Shown one piece after another: positions 24,731-33,513 of a stretch of DNA of 40,635 bases (position 1 is its first letter; the number at the start of each line of letters is the position of its first letter). The notes below the pieces were generated by a model, which saw only the letters and a program-made list of their open reading frames with translations, ran no database searches and was not told the DNA's origin. The translations under genes were made by a program, and so were the position numbers. The DNA comes from an uncultured SAR116 cluster alpha proteobacterium (GTDB lineage Bacteria; Pseudomonadota; Alphaproteobacteria; Puniceispirillales; Marisalimonadaceae). The DNA is taken from assembly GCA_902542765.1 (NCBI GenBank), contig CACBVW010000011.1, forward strand, positions 1 to 40,635. The letters run 5' to 3'.

Positions 24731-25714
24731 ATGATTGTTGAAAAAATTTTTAATAAATGGATTTTGGTTTTTCTTTTTTTAATTCCGGTTTTAGGATTTA
24801 TTTTTGAAGAGCCTTATTACATTACTTTAACTACAAAAGTGGTTATTCTTGGTATTGCAGGTATAGGACTAAATTTAGCACTCGGTTATTGCGGCTTAAT
24901 TTCTTTTGGTCATGCCGCTTTTTTTGGATTAGGTGGTTATGTTACAGGAATACTATCTTTTCATGCTTTGAACTCAGAACTAATATTCAGTTGGCCTTTT
25001 GTCACTTCTGGCAGTTCTGAAATGTTGTTAATTTGGCCAATAGTAATATTATCAAGTGCGTTTTTAGCTCTAATTATTGGCTTATTATCATTGAGAACTA
25101 CAGGTGTTTACTTTATAATGATAACCCTTGCATTCGCTCAAATGTTATACTTTTTTGCAATTAGCTGGCCAAACTATGGAGGTGAAGATGGGTTATCTAT
25201 ATATATGAGAAATTCGTTACCAATAATTAACACAATGGACCCATTGACCTTTTATTTTATATGTCTTTGTTGGCTGTTAATAGTAATTTTTATTTCTGCT
25301 AAACTAATAAATTCTTCTTTTGGTATGGCATTTCAAGCTATTAAGCAAAATGAAGAGAGAGTAAAATCTGTTGGTATTGAAACTTTCAAAGTTAAGTTAC
25401 TAGTTTTTGTTATTTCAGGAACAATTACTGGATTAGCGGGGTCCTTATATACTGACTTAAACAGGTTCATAAGTCCTTCAGTCCTTAATTGGCAGATGTC
25501 TGGAGAAATAATGGTTTTTGTAATTCTTGGAGGAATTGCAAGGCTTTATGGGCCTCTTGTGGGTGCGGCTTTCTTTATTGTTTTAGAACAAACGTTAGGA
25601 GGTTATACAGAAAATTGGCAGTTTTGGTTGGGATTAATACTTATTTTAGAAATATTATATGTACGCACAGGTATTTTAAGTTTATTTGAAAAAAAATTAA
25701 AATATGAAAAATAA
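24731..25714 (+). CDS. livM: Liv-type ABC transporter permease LivM
   Basis: A 327-residue permease partner of LivH. I chose ATG 24731 (MIVEKIFNK), one base after the livH stop; an upstream TTG at 24716 would overlap livH. Family features are GIAGIGLNLALGYCGLISFG near residue 45, FGHAAFFGLGGYV, the LRTTGVYFIMITLAFAQM block and the cytoplasmic loop AIKQNEERVKSVGI. Its end overlaps livG by 11 nt. Confidence 0.93.
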   Translation: MIVEKIFNKWILVFLFLIPVLGFIFEEPYYITLTTKVVILGIAGIGLNLALGYCGLISFGHAAFFGLGGYVTGILSFHALNSELIFSWPFVTSGSSEMLLIWPIVILSSAFLALIIGLLSLRTTGVYFIMITLAFAQMLYFFAISWPNYGGEDGLSIYMRNSLPIINTMDPLTFYFICLCWLLIVIFISAKLINSSFGMAFQAIKQNEERVKSVGIETFKVKLLVFVISGTITGLAGSLYTDLNRFISPSVLNWQMSGEIMVFVILGGIARLYGPLVGAAFFIVLEQTLGGYTENWQFWLGLILILEILYVRTGILSLFEKKLKYEK

Positions 25715-26453
25715 AATCTTAAATATTAAAAACTTATCAAAATCATATGGTGCCTTTAAAGTTACCGATGAGATTACAATAGACCTTCATTTTGACGAAA
25801 TTCATGCTTTAATTGGACCTAATGGAGCAGGAAAATCAACATTAATTAAGCAAATAGTTGGAAGCGTAAAACATGATATAGGTTCGATTATCTTGGATCA
25901 AGAAGACATAACTGATTTAAGTGATGTTGAAAGAGCTAAAATTGGAATTTCAAGAACATTCCAAGTTTCTTCTATCATTCCTCAGTTTAGCGCAATAGAT
26001 AATATAGTTTTATCCCTATTAGATAAATCAAGTAAAACATTTCAAATGTTCAAAAGTGTAAGAAATAATAAAGAATTGTATTCAAATGCAAATAAAATTC
26101 TCAAGGAAATTGAACTATTTGAAAAAAGTGACATTTCAGCATCTGACTTAAGCCATGGTGATAGGAGAAAACTCGAAGTTGGTCTTGCTTTAGCTATGGA
26201 TCCAAAAGTCTTTTTATTTGATGAGCCAATGGCTGGCTTGGATGAAAGTGGTACAAAGATGATGATTAATTTATTCAAAAAAATAAAATCTAATTCTCCA
26301 ATTTTATTAATTGAACATGATATGGATGCTGTTTTTGCATTAGCTGATAGAGTTTCAGTAATTAACTACGGAAAGATAGTAGCCACAGGTACAGTAGATG
26401 AGATAAGAAAAAATGAATTAGTGAGAGATGTTTATTTAGGCTATGAGATCTAA
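25704..26453 (+). CDS. livG: Liv-type ABC transporter ATPase LivG
   Basis: A 249-residue ATP-binding subunit. Walker A is GPNGAGKST (38-46), the signature motif reads LSHGD (149-153) instead of the usual LSGGQ, as is common in LivG, and Walker B is VFLFDEP (169-175), followed by the switch histidine in LIEHDMD. It energises import together with LivF. It overlaps livM by 11 nt and its stop overlaps the livF start by one base, so translation is tightly coupled. Confidence 0.95.
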   Translation: MKNKILNIKNLSKSYGAFKVTDEITIDLHFDEIHALIGPNGAGKSTLIKQIVGSVKHDIGSIILDQEDITDLSDVERAKIGISRTFQVSSIIPQFSAIDNIVLSLLDKSSKTFQMFKSVRNNKELYSNANKILKEIELFEKSDISASDLSHGDRRKLEVGLALAMDPKVFLFDEPMAGLDESGTKMMINLFKKIKSNSPILLIEHDMDAVFALADRVSVINYGKIVATGTVDEIRKNELVRDVYLGYEI

Positions 26454-27142
26454 TGGAAAAACTGCTAGAAATAAATGGATTAAAGTCATGGTATGGCTTA
26501 AGTCAAGCTCTCTTTGATGTGAATCTAGAAATAAATCAGGGTGAAGTTGTTGCCCTTCTTGGTAGAAATGGTATGGGTAAATCAACCACAATCAGATCAA
26601 TTTGTGGTTTAATAAGTAGTTATGAGGGTGAGATAAAATTTAAAAATATTTCAATTATAAATCAGCCAAGTTATAAAATTGCTCAATTAGGTATCGGCCT
26701 TGTGCCAGAGGGTAGAAGAGCATTTACAAACTTGACTGTATTGGAGAATCTTACAGCAACTGCAGTTGAAGGAGATTGGACTCAAGAAATGGTTTTTCAT
26801 TTATTTCCAAAATTATCAGAAAGAAAATATCAAAGTGCTTCTACTTTATCTGGTGGTGAACAACAAATGCTTGTAATTGGGAGGGCATTAATGACAAATC
26901 CAGACTTACTCATTTTAGATGAAGCTACAGAAGGTTTGTCCCCAACTATAAGATCAGAAATATGGAGAGTTATAACAATTTTAAAAAATAAGGGTGTTTC
27001 AATTTTAATAATTGATAAATCACTTAAACAACTCCAGGATTTAGCTGATAAATTTTATATTTTAGAAAAAGGAAAAACAGTATGGAATGGTTTTTCAAAT
27101 GATTTAACAAGCAAAATTGCTCAGAGATATTTAGGTGTTTAG
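26453..27142 (+). CDS. livF: Liv-type ABC transporter ATPase LivF
   Basis: A 229-residue ATPase with Walker A GRNGMGKST (37-45), IGLVPEGRRAFTNLTVLENL typical of LivF, signature LSGGEQ (132-137) and Walker B LLILDEATEGLSP with Asp156/Glu157. The usual switch histidine region reads LIIDKSLKQL. A lysine replaces the canonical histidine there (LIVEQN or LIEH in relatives), a variation also tolerated in many LivF proteins. It is the last gene of the operon. Its TAG directly abuts the stop of the convergent small gene, with no space for a terminator. Confidence 0.93.
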   Translation: MEKLLEINGLKSWYGLSQALFDVNLEINQGEVVALLGRNGMGKSTTIRSICGLISSYEGEIKFKNISIINQPSYKIAQLGIGLVPEGRRAFTNLTVLENLTATAVEGDWTQEMVFHLFPKLSERKYQSASTLSGGEQQMLVIGRALMTNPDLLILDEATEGLSPTIRSEIWRVITILKNKGVSILIIDKSLKQLQDLADKFYILEKGKTVWNGFSNDLTSKIAQRYLGV

Positions 27143-27445
27143 TCAGATATGATTATTGAAATCATCTAGCATCTTAATATCAGCTTCACCTCCAACACCA
27201 GAAACAATTGCCCCCATTTCATTAAATTCTTGACTAATTTTTATCCAATTTTTTCTACCTTTTTCAAAGTGTGACTTTGAAATCCAATATTTCACAGTAA
27301 GAAAATTTGTATCAGAAATGTCAACTGTTGTTTGTTTTATAAGACCAACTTTCATTTGTTCATTTGCTACTTGATTACTATGTAGCTTTATTGCTTTTTT
27401 TGCCGTTTGGTTTGGGCATTTAATAGTTACTACTCTTACATACAT
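27143..27445 (-). CDS. Small protein, possible dimeric alpha/beta barrel (ABM-like)
   Basis: 100 residues beginning MYVRVVTIKCPN. The beta-alpha-beta pattern, with a long central helix segment and a second strand-rich half (FLTVKYWISKSHFEKGRK), resembles the antibiotic biosynthesis monooxygenase/ferredoxin-like fold. Small proteins of this kind are often isomerases, monooxygenases or of unknown function. It lies downstream of the aminotransferase on the same strand, 47 nt away. The fold call is tentative and no function is claimed. Confidence 0.6.
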   Translation of the reverse strand: MYVRVVTIKCPNQTAKKAIKLHSNQVANEQMKVGLIKQTTVDISDTNFLTVKYWISKSHFEKGRKNWIKISQEFNEMGAIVSGVGGEADIKMLDDFNNHI

Positions 27446-27492
27446 GAAATTATTTTCTATTCAAAGTTAAGATTATATTTAAATTAATCAAA

Positions 27493-28824
27493 TCAAAAGT
27501 TACAAACAGAATCAATAGCGATTTTGAGTTTTTCAGAAATTTCATCAATCTCATTCTCATTTATAATAAACGGAGGTGCAATTAGAATATGATCGCCAAC
27601 TTCTCCGTTTATTGTTCCCTGCATTGGATAGCAAATTAATCCTTCGTCTAAAGCCTTCTTCTTAATTTTTCCTGCTACATTTAATTTTTTAGGAAAAGGC
27701 TCCTTAGTTGATCTGTCAGCTACAAGCTCTATAGCTCTGAATAAACCTCTACCTCTAATATCTCCAATATATTGATTTTGGCCTAATGATCTTGTTAAGT
27801 TTTCTTGAAGTATGTTACCCTTTTCTCTTACTATAGACGGATAATTATCATTAATTAATTTACTTAAAACTGCATATGAAGCTGCACATGCTACAGGATG
27901 ACCAAGATATGTGTGTCCATGTTGAAAAAATCCAGATCCATTTTGTATCGCTTCATATATATGATTTTGGCATATCATAGCTCCAATTGGTTGATATCCT
28001 CCTCCCAAACCTTTAGCTATAGTAATAATATCAGGAATAACTGGTTCATCATCGCAAGCAAATAAAGACCCCGTTCTTCCCATACCACACATAACTTCAT
28101 CTAAAATTAATAAAATATCGTATTTATTACAAATTTCTCTTATAAGCTTAAAATATCCTGGTACAGCTGTAAGAGCACCTGCAGTTGCTCCAACAACTGT
28201 TTCTGCAATAAAAGCCATAACATTATCTGGGCCCAAATTTAAAATTTCATCTTCTAATTCTTTTGCAACTCTTTGTCCATAATCCCATTCAGTTTCGTCT
28301 GATCTTTTATTTCTATATATGTAACAAGGCGAAATTAAGCTGGTTTCAATTAGTAAATCTTCAAAAAAATTTCTTCTCCAAATATTACCCCCAGATGCTA
28401 AAGCTCCAAGAGTGTTTCCATGATAACTTTGTCGTCTAGATATAACCTTGTGTTTTTTTGGTTTTCCTATTTCAATAAAATATTGTTTTGCAAGTTTTAT
28501 TGCGGCCTCTACTGCTTCAGAACCACTTGAAACAAGGTATACTTTATCTAGTCCAGATGGAGAATGTTTTGCTAATAAATTTGCTAGTTTTTCAGCAGGT
28601 TCATTAGTAAAAAAAGATGTATGTGCATAAGCTAATTTTTCTGTTTGATCAATAACTGCATCTCTAATGGTGTCGTCAGAGTGACCTAAGCAAGACACTG
28701 CAGCACCACCTGAACCATCAATATATTTTTTCCCACTATCATCTATAATATAACATCCCTCACCTTTAATAGCTGTGGGTAGATCATAATTTGAATGTCT
28801 TGGAAAAATATTACTACGATTCAT
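27493..28824 (-). CDS. Class III PLP aminotransferase (omega-amino acid type)
   Basis: A 443-residue fold-type I aminotransferase. The PLP phosphate/ring region SSGSEAVEAAIKLAKQY is near 99-115 and YHGNTLGALA near 134-143. LDEVMCGMGRTG carries Asp242, and the Schiff-base lysine is K271 in TIAKGLGGGYQPIGAM. GHTYLGHPVACAA follows. It resembles the aspartate aminotransferase family/omega-amino acid-pyruvate group, which accept beta-alanine, GABA, taurine, diamines and similar amines. It lies beside the Liv transporter and between two small proteins of similar apparent fold. A role in using an amine taken up by that transporter is plausible, but the substrate is not identifiable. Confidence 0.88.
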   Translation of the reverse strand: MNRSNIFPRHSNYDLPTAIKGEGCYIIDDSGKKYIDGSGGAAVSCLGHSDDTIRDAVIDQTEKLAYAHTSFFTNEPAEKLANLLAKHSPSGLDKVYLVSSGSEAVEAAIKLAKQYFIEIGKPKKHKVISRRQSYHGNTLGALASGGNIWRRNFFEDLLIETSLISPCYIYRNKRSDETEWDYGQRVAKELEDEILNLGPDNVMAFIAETVVGATAGALTAVPGYFKLIREICNKYDILLILDEVMCGMGRTGSLFACDDEPVIPDIITIAKGLGGGYQPIGAMICQNHIYEAIQNGSGFFQHGHTYLGHPVACAASYAVLSKLINDNYPSIVREKGNILQENLTRSLGQNQYIGDIRGRGLFRAIELVADRSTKEPFPKKLNVAGKIKKKALDEGLICYPMQGTINGEVGDHILIAPPFIINENEIDEISEKLKIAIDSVCNF

Positions 28825-28832
28825 ATTATTTT

Positions 28833-29138
28833 CTAAAAAGTTGTTTCTCCAAAATCTTGAGTAACTCCACCAACAAAGTGAATTGTTTTAGGTGATAAGG
28901 TTTTGACATATTTAGCTATATTTTCGTCAATTAACTTGTCAATTTTTTTCATTGTTTCAGCATCAGGAAACTCCCATAAGACCACACTTACATTGGGTGT
29001 TTGCGGATTTTTCATAGCTCTAAACCTAACTCCTTTCACTTGTTGAAGTAAATTAGGCCATCTAGTTTCAAGTATTGATTCGAATAATTCACAATCTTCA
29101 GTAGATGAGAAGGTCCTTACAAAAATTTTAATTAACAT
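28833..29138 (-). CDS. Small protein, possible dimeric alpha/beta barrel, unknown
   Basis: 101 residues starting MLIKIFVRTFSSTEDCELFE. The pattern strand-helix-strand-strand-helix, with VSVVLWEFPDAETMKKIDK in the middle, suggests a ferredoxin-like/ABM-type fold. GGAG lies 6 nt before the ATG. It is 8 nt upstream of the aminotransferase gene, so it is probably co-transcribed with it. I recognise no specific family and propose no function. Confidence 0.6.
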   Translation of the reverse strand: MLIKIFVRTFSSTEDCELFESILETRWPNLLQQVKGVRFRAMKNPQTPNVSVVLWEFPDAETMKKIDKLIDENIAKYVKTLSPKTIHFVGGVTQDFGETTF

Positions 29139-29238
29139 TGTTTCTCCAAACTAAAAAACATCTTAAATTTATTACAATTTCAAGTTTTGTATATTATGTT
29201 ATTTTTTGCAAATAATATAAATTTTTGGTGGGGAATTG

Positions 29239-29463
29239 ATGTTTCATATAGCATTTAGAAAAGATGTTTTTCTTAGAGCTTTTAAAATGGCTTTGATAGT
29301 AGGAATCATTTTAGCAATAATTAATCATGGGGATCATATTTTTTTAGGAACGATGACAGTAACAAATTGGACTAAAATCTTAATTACTTTTTGTGTGCCC
29401 TTTTGTGTTTCAACTGTTTCCTCTGTACTTGCAATTAAAAAAGAGCAGTTAACAGTTAGATGA
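29239..29463 (+). CDS. NrtS-like small membrane protein (nitrate/nitrite transport family)
   Basis: 74 residues from ATG 29239 (a TTG one codon earlier is less likely; GGGGA lies upstream). Two hydrophobic helices are visible, the first followed by the signature AIINHGDHIF and the second TKILITFCVPFCVSTVSSV. This matches the NrtS family, small membrane proteins of which some transport nitrate or nitrite. No nitrate-assimilation genes are in this window, so the substrate here is open. It is followed 13 nt later by the DUF3108 gene. Confidence 0.7.
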   Translation: MFHIAFRKDVFLRAFKMALIVGIILAIINHGDHIFLGTMTVTNWTKILITFCVPFCVSTVSSVLAIKKEQLTVR

Positions 29464-29476
29464 AAATAATTTTATA

Positions 29477-30259
29477 ATGAATAAATTTTTAAGTGTCTTT
29501 ATTTTTATAACAATCTTTTCCTTATTTAATTTTTCAGCAAGTTCCAAACAAGAAAATTATTATTATGAGGTTCAGTTTGGAAATTTAATTGTTGGTAAAG
29601 CAGAAGTTTTTTTTAGATCAACGTCTCAAAATTTAAATATTGATATTAAGTCACAAAGTGCTGGTATTTTAGACGTATTATATGAGTACAATGGCGTATT
29701 AAAGTCGTCATCAATAAAAAATAAAGGTACTTGGTTACCAAATAAATTTTCAGCTGGTGGAGTATTTAATAAAAAAAAGCGGACTACAGATATTACATGG
29801 GTCAATAATTATAAAACTGTAAGTTATGTAAATGTTCCTACTATAGATCTTAAAAAATACCATGAAGTTCAAAAGTCAAGTTTGATTAATGTAATTGATC
29901 CAATAACAGCCTTTATGAGAGTTATTGAAAAAATTAATGAAGAATATACTTGTGACCAAAACTTTAAAGTTTTCGACGGCAGAAGGCGATATGATTTGGA
30001 AATTAAAACAATTGGAAATAGCACAATTGATAATGATAGACCTAAATCATATAAAGGCAATGTGCTGATATGTGGATTGAGAGTTTTCCCAATAGGTGGT
30101 CATAGACTTAAAACAAAATGGAAACCAAGTGAAGATAAGATTTCTGATATCAAAGTATTTTTTGGTAAAAATCAGAATAAAGATTATGTGCCGGTTAGAG
30201 TTCAGATAGATAGATGGTTTGGAACAGTTGTTATACGTCTTATCCAAAAGACCCTTTAG
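29477..30259 (+). CDS. DUF3108 exported protein
   Basis: 260 residues with an N-terminal signal peptide (about 1-23, hydrophobic FIFITIFSLFNF). The mature part matches the DUF3108 pattern: NYYYEVQFGNLIVGKAEV, SAGILDVLYEYNG, DPITAFMRVI and KVFDGRRRYDLEIK followed by conserved cysteines. Members are predicted periplasmic or outer-membrane-associated beta-rich proteins of unknown function. It lies between the nrtS-like gene and the aroE homologue with gaps of 13 and 3 nt. Confidence 0.8.
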   Translation: MNKFLSVFIFITIFSLFNFSASSKQENYYYEVQFGNLIVGKAEVFFRSTSQNLNIDIKSQSAGILDVLYEYNGVLKSSSIKNKGTWLPNKFSAGGVFNKKKRTTDITWVNNYKTVSYVNVPTIDLKKYHEVQKSSLINVIDPITAFMRVIEKINEEYTCDQNFKVFDGRRRYDLEIKTIGNSTIDNDRPKSYKGNVLICGLRVFPIGGHRLKTKWKPSEDKISDIKVFFGKNQNKDYVPVRVQIDRWFGTVVIRLIQKTL

Positions 30260-30262
30260 ATT

Positions 30263-31114
30263 ATGAAAATTGGATTAATAGGTAATAATATTTCATCCTC
30301 AAATGCTCCCGATATTCATATCCGTCTTGCAAAAATATTTCAAATTCCCTTAGAATATTTATTGTTTGATTTGAAAGATAAAGAAGAAAATTATTTTGTA
30401 GTTTTGTTAGAAGAATTAAGAGTTGCAGGGTTCAAAGGTGTGAATATTACATTCCCTTTTAAAGAAAAAGTAATCAAGCATGTAGATAATATATCTAAGA
30501 ACTCAAGAATTGTTGGATCAGCAAACACACTTATATTCAGAAAAAAAATTACAGCTCAGAATACTGATTATACAGGTTTTTTGAAAACTTATAATTTTCA
30601 TTTTGGTAAAAATACTCCAGGAACAATTCTAGTGTTAGGTGCTGGTGGAGTAAGTAGGGCAGTCACTTTTGCCTTAGCTTCTCTAGGTGTAGAAAAGATT
30701 TTTTTAATTGATAAAGATAAAATTAAAGCAGGTAGCTTATCCAGAGATTTAAGTCTTTTAAATATAAATTGTGTTGTAACAAAACCTGATCAAATAGCAA
30801 AAATTATATCCAGTTTTGATGGTATAATTAACTGCACGCCAGTTGGTCATTATGATTTTCCAGGATGTCCATTAGGAAATCTAATGCCACATAAGAAACA
30901 GTGGATTTTTGATGTAGTGTACACTCCAGCTAAGACTGATTTCATTAACAAAGGTGAACGAGTTGGAGCAAAAATTATCTCAGGCATTGATCTTTTTATT
31001 TTTCAAGCAATAGACGCTTTTTTATATTTTACTGAAAACAAAGAAAATAATCACGATCTTACTAATCATATACATAAGTTAAGAAAACATTATTTCGATA
31101 AGCTATATATTTGA
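30263..31114 (+). CDS. Shikimate/quinate 5-dehydrogenase family (AroE-like)
   Basis: A 283-residue NAD(P)-dependent dehydrogenase. The substrate-binding SSSNAPDIH (11-19) takes the place of the usual SxSxxxHN. The catalytic lysine is K67 in NITFPFKEK and the aspartate is D102 in QNTDYTGF. The Rossmann motif VLGAGGVSRA comes next, then INCTPVGH and SGIDLFIFQAIDAF near the end. It reduces 3-dehydroshikimate to shikimate, or is a paralogue acting on quinate or a related cyclitol. Its substrate-binding serine motif deviates, and no other shikimate-pathway gene is near, so a paralogue is quite possible. The stop is one base from that of the convergent CoA-transferase. Confidence 0.85.
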   Translation: MKIGLIGNNISSSNAPDIHIRLAKIFQIPLEYLLFDLKDKEENYFVVLLEELRVAGFKGVNITFPFKEKVIKHVDNISKNSRIVGSANTLIFRKKITAQNTDYTGFLKTYNFHFGKNTPGTILVLGAGGVSRAVTFALASLGVEKIFLIDKDKIKAGSLSRDLSLLNINCVVTKPDQIAKIISSFDGIINCTPVGHYDFPGCPLGNLMPHKKQWIFDVVYTPAKTDFINKGERVGAKIISGIDLFIFQAIDAFLYFTENKENNHDLTNHIHKLRKHYFDKLYI

Positions 31115-31115
31115 A

Positions 31116-32324
31116 TTAAGACTTGTTTTCAAAAATAATTCCATTTTCAAAAAGTCTATTAATTGCATCTTCTGAATAACCATTTTCCCTTAAGACTTCT
31201 CTTGTATGTTCGCCAATAACAGGTGGTTTATGTTTAACGCCTACTGCTTTAGATCTACTAAACTTAATTGGTGAAGAAACACCTTTGTAATCCTCTTTTG
31301 AGATGGTCATCTCTCTTTCTTTTGTTTGAGGATGATTTAAAGCTTCCTCAATATTCCTTACGGGTCCTGCAGGAACTCCTGCTGACAGTAGTTTTTCTGA
31401 AAATACAACTCCATCTACTTTACTAAGAGCATCTTCTAAATATTTGGTCAGTTCTATTCTGTTTTTTACTCTATCACCATTAGTTAAAAATCTTTTATCT
31501 TTTGCAAGATGATCTAAATCTAAAGCTTTACAGAGTCTTATAAAACCAGCATCGTTTCCGATTCCCATAAAAATCTCATTAGTTGCTGTTTTGAATTTAT
31601 CATATGGGGAAATATTTGGGTGTGCATTTCCAGTAGCTTTACCTGGTTTTTTTGATAAAAAATAATTGCCAGTATGCGGGTGCATTAATGCAAGTGCTGA
31701 ATCATAAAGAGACATATCCAAAAATTGACCTAAGCCAGATTTTTCTCTTTCTTGCAGTGCCATTAAAATTCCTATTGTTGAATAAAGTCCAGTTCCCATA
31801 TCAACTACAGGAGCCCCAATTCTTACATCGCCTCCATCAGCATGACCATTTACTGACATCATACCAGTCATAGCTTGAACTATTGCATCATAGCCTGGTG
31901 CGCCACCAAGTGGACCTTTAGCTCCAAAACCTGAAATTCTGCAGTGAATTAATTTAGGAAATTTTTTTCTTAAAACTTCCTCATAACCCAAACCCCATTT
32001 TTCCATTGTACCAGTTTTGAAGTTTTCAATAACTATATCTGAGGTTTTTAGAAGTTCTAAAATTATTTCCTTACCTTCTTGTTTGGTAAGATCGATTGCT
32101 ATAGATTTCTTATTCCTATTAACGTTTATAAAATATGAAGCCATATCGTTTATGAAAGGTGGTCCCCAAGCTCTAACTTCATCACCAATCTTTGACTCTA
32201 TCTTAATCACCTCAGCTCCGTGATCTGCAAGTATTTGCGTAGCGTAAGGTCCTCCAAGAACTCTTGTAAGGTCTAAAATCTTAATCCCATTTAATGCATG
32301 GTTATTTTTATTTTTTTCTATCAT
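31116..32324 (-). CDS. CaiB/BaiF family (class III) CoA-transferase
   Basis: A 402-residue CoA-transferase with the N-terminal ILDLTRVLGGPYATQILADHG, WGPPF, NVNRNKKSIAIDL and the catalytic aspartate Asp175 in APVVDMGTGLYS. It moves CoA from an acyl-CoA donor (often succinyl-CoA) to a free carboxylic acid without ATP. It is the last gene of the long minus-strand operon, 18 nt after an acyl-CoA dehydrogenase. That suggests an activation-plus-oxidation pair for a carboxylic acid linked to the leucine branch. The substrate is unknown. Confidence 0.88.
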   Translation of the reverse strand: MIEKNKNNHALNGIKILDLTRVLGGPYATQILADHGAEVIKIESKIGDEVRAWGPPFINDMASYFINVNRNKKSIAIDLTKQEGKEIILELLKTSDIVIENFKTGTMEKWGLGYEEVLRKKFPKLIHCRISGFGAKGPLGGAPGYDAIVQAMTGMMSVNGHADGGDVRIGAPVVDMGTGLYSTIGILMALQEREKSGLGQFLDMSLYDSALALMHPHTGNYFLSKKPGKATGNAHPNISPYDKFKTATNEIFMGIGNDAGFIRLCKALDLDHLAKDKRFLTNGDRVKNRIELTKYLEDALSKVDGVVFSEKLLSAGVPAGPVRNIEEALNHPQTKEREMTISKEDYKGVSSPIKFSRSKAVGVKHKPPVIGEHTREVLRENGYSEDAINRLFENGIIFENKS

Positions 32325-32342
32325 TATATCACTTTCTAAAAA

Positions 32343-33509
32343 CTAATAAGATTTTGGTAGTCCAAGAACACGTTCAGAGATATAATTTAAGATCATTTGA
32401 GCGCTAACAGGAGCTAATTTGGGGATCAAAGATTCTCTCAATAACCTCTCAACATGATATTCTTTAGCATATCCCATCCCACCCAAAGTTACGACTGCTT
32501 GCGTGGCTGCTTTAAAGCCAGCTTCAGCTGCAAAATATTTGGCTGCGTTAGCCATTCCTCCTGCGTTTTCACCTTTATCGTATTGATAAGCTGCTTTTGC
32601 AATTAGTAGTTCCGCAGCTTCTAATTCAATCCAATTTTCTGCTAATGGGTGTTGAATACTTTGATTTTTCCCAATAGGTCTATTAAAAACCACTCTATCA
32701 TTTGCGTACTTAACTGCCCTTGACAATGCATTTTTACCTATTCCAAGAGCTTCTGCTGCAATAAGAATTCTCTCAGGGTTAAGGCTGTCTAGAATATATT
32801 TAAATCCCTTACCTTCTTCACCAATTCTGTCAAATTCAGGTACTTCAAGATTATCTATAAATATTTGGTTGCTATCAACTGCTGCTCTGCCCATTTTAGA
32901 GATTTCTCTTACTTCTATTTTTTCCCTATCTAAATTTGTATAAAACAAAGTTAATCCGTCCGTATTTTTTTTACATTCTTCAAGGGGACTTGTTCGGGCT
33001 AATAAAAGTATTTTGTCAGCAATTTTAGCAGTAGATGTCCAAATTTTCTGACCATTAACTAAATATCCATTGTTTATTTTTTTTGCAAATGTTTTCAATC
33101 TGCCAGTATCTAAGCCTGCATCTGGTTCAGTAACCCCAAAGCAAGTTTTTTCTTTTCCTAAAATCAATGGCGGTAACCACTTATCTTTTTGCTCTTTAGT
33201 TCCATAAACTACAATTGGGTGTGGCCCAAAAATATTAATATGTATTGAAGATGCGGCAGCCATGCCGCCACCTGTTTCTGAAATTTTTTGCATAAAAATT
33301 GATGCTTCACTCACACCTAAATCACTACCTCCAAATTCTTTAGGCATACAAATGCCTAACCAACCTCCATTTGCTACCTCTTCGTAAAACTTTTGGGGGA
33401 ATTGACTTTCTTTATCGCATTGAAGCCAATACTCATCGTTGTAGTTATTCATAATATTATTCACGGAATCAATAATAGATAACTGAGTTTGATTTAGATT
33501 GAATTCCAT
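32343..33509 (-). CDS. Acyl-CoA dehydrogenase, second paralogue in the operon
   Basis: A 388-residue flavoprotein. The FAD loop is TEPDAGLDTG (127-136), and WTSTAKIADK replaces the usual WITN motif. The catalytic base is at the isovaleryl-CoA-dehydrogenase position, Glu246 in LNPERILIAAEALG. The C-terminal position used by medium-chain enzymes is not Glu (LIPKLAPVSAQ). It should desaturate a short or branched acyl-CoA. It lies 4 nt after the AhpD-like gene and 18 nt before the CoA-transferase. The retained base argues against a 3-sulfinopropionyl-CoA desulfinase-type paralogue. Confidence 0.87.
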   Translation of the reverse strand: MEFNLNQTQLSIIDSVNNIMNNYNDEYWLQCDKESQFPQKFYEEVANGGWLGICMPKEFGGSDLGVSEASIFMQKISETGGGMAAASSIHINIFGPHPIVVYGTKEQKDKWLPPLILGKEKTCFGVTEPDAGLDTGRLKTFAKKINNGYLVNGQKIWTSTAKIADKILLLARTSPLEECKKNTDGLTLFYTNLDREKIEVREISKMGRAAVDSNQIFIDNLEVPEFDRIGEEGKGFKYILDSLNPERILIAAEALGIGKNALSRAVKYANDRVVFNRPIGKNQSIQHPLAENWIELEAAELLIAKAAYQYDKGENAGGMANAAKYFAAEAGFKAATQAVVTLGGMGYAKEYHVERLLRESLIPKLAPVSAQMILNYISERVLGLPKSY

Positions 33510-33513
33510 AAAC

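Noticed and set aside
32343-33509. Possible 3-sulfinopropionyl-CoA desulfinase, which would complete a mercaptopropionate pathway
   Set aside because: The catalytic glutamate is present at the isovaleryl-type position (Glu246), whereas the known desulfinase lacks it. The gene also belongs to the leucine operon, 13 kb from the sulfur genes.
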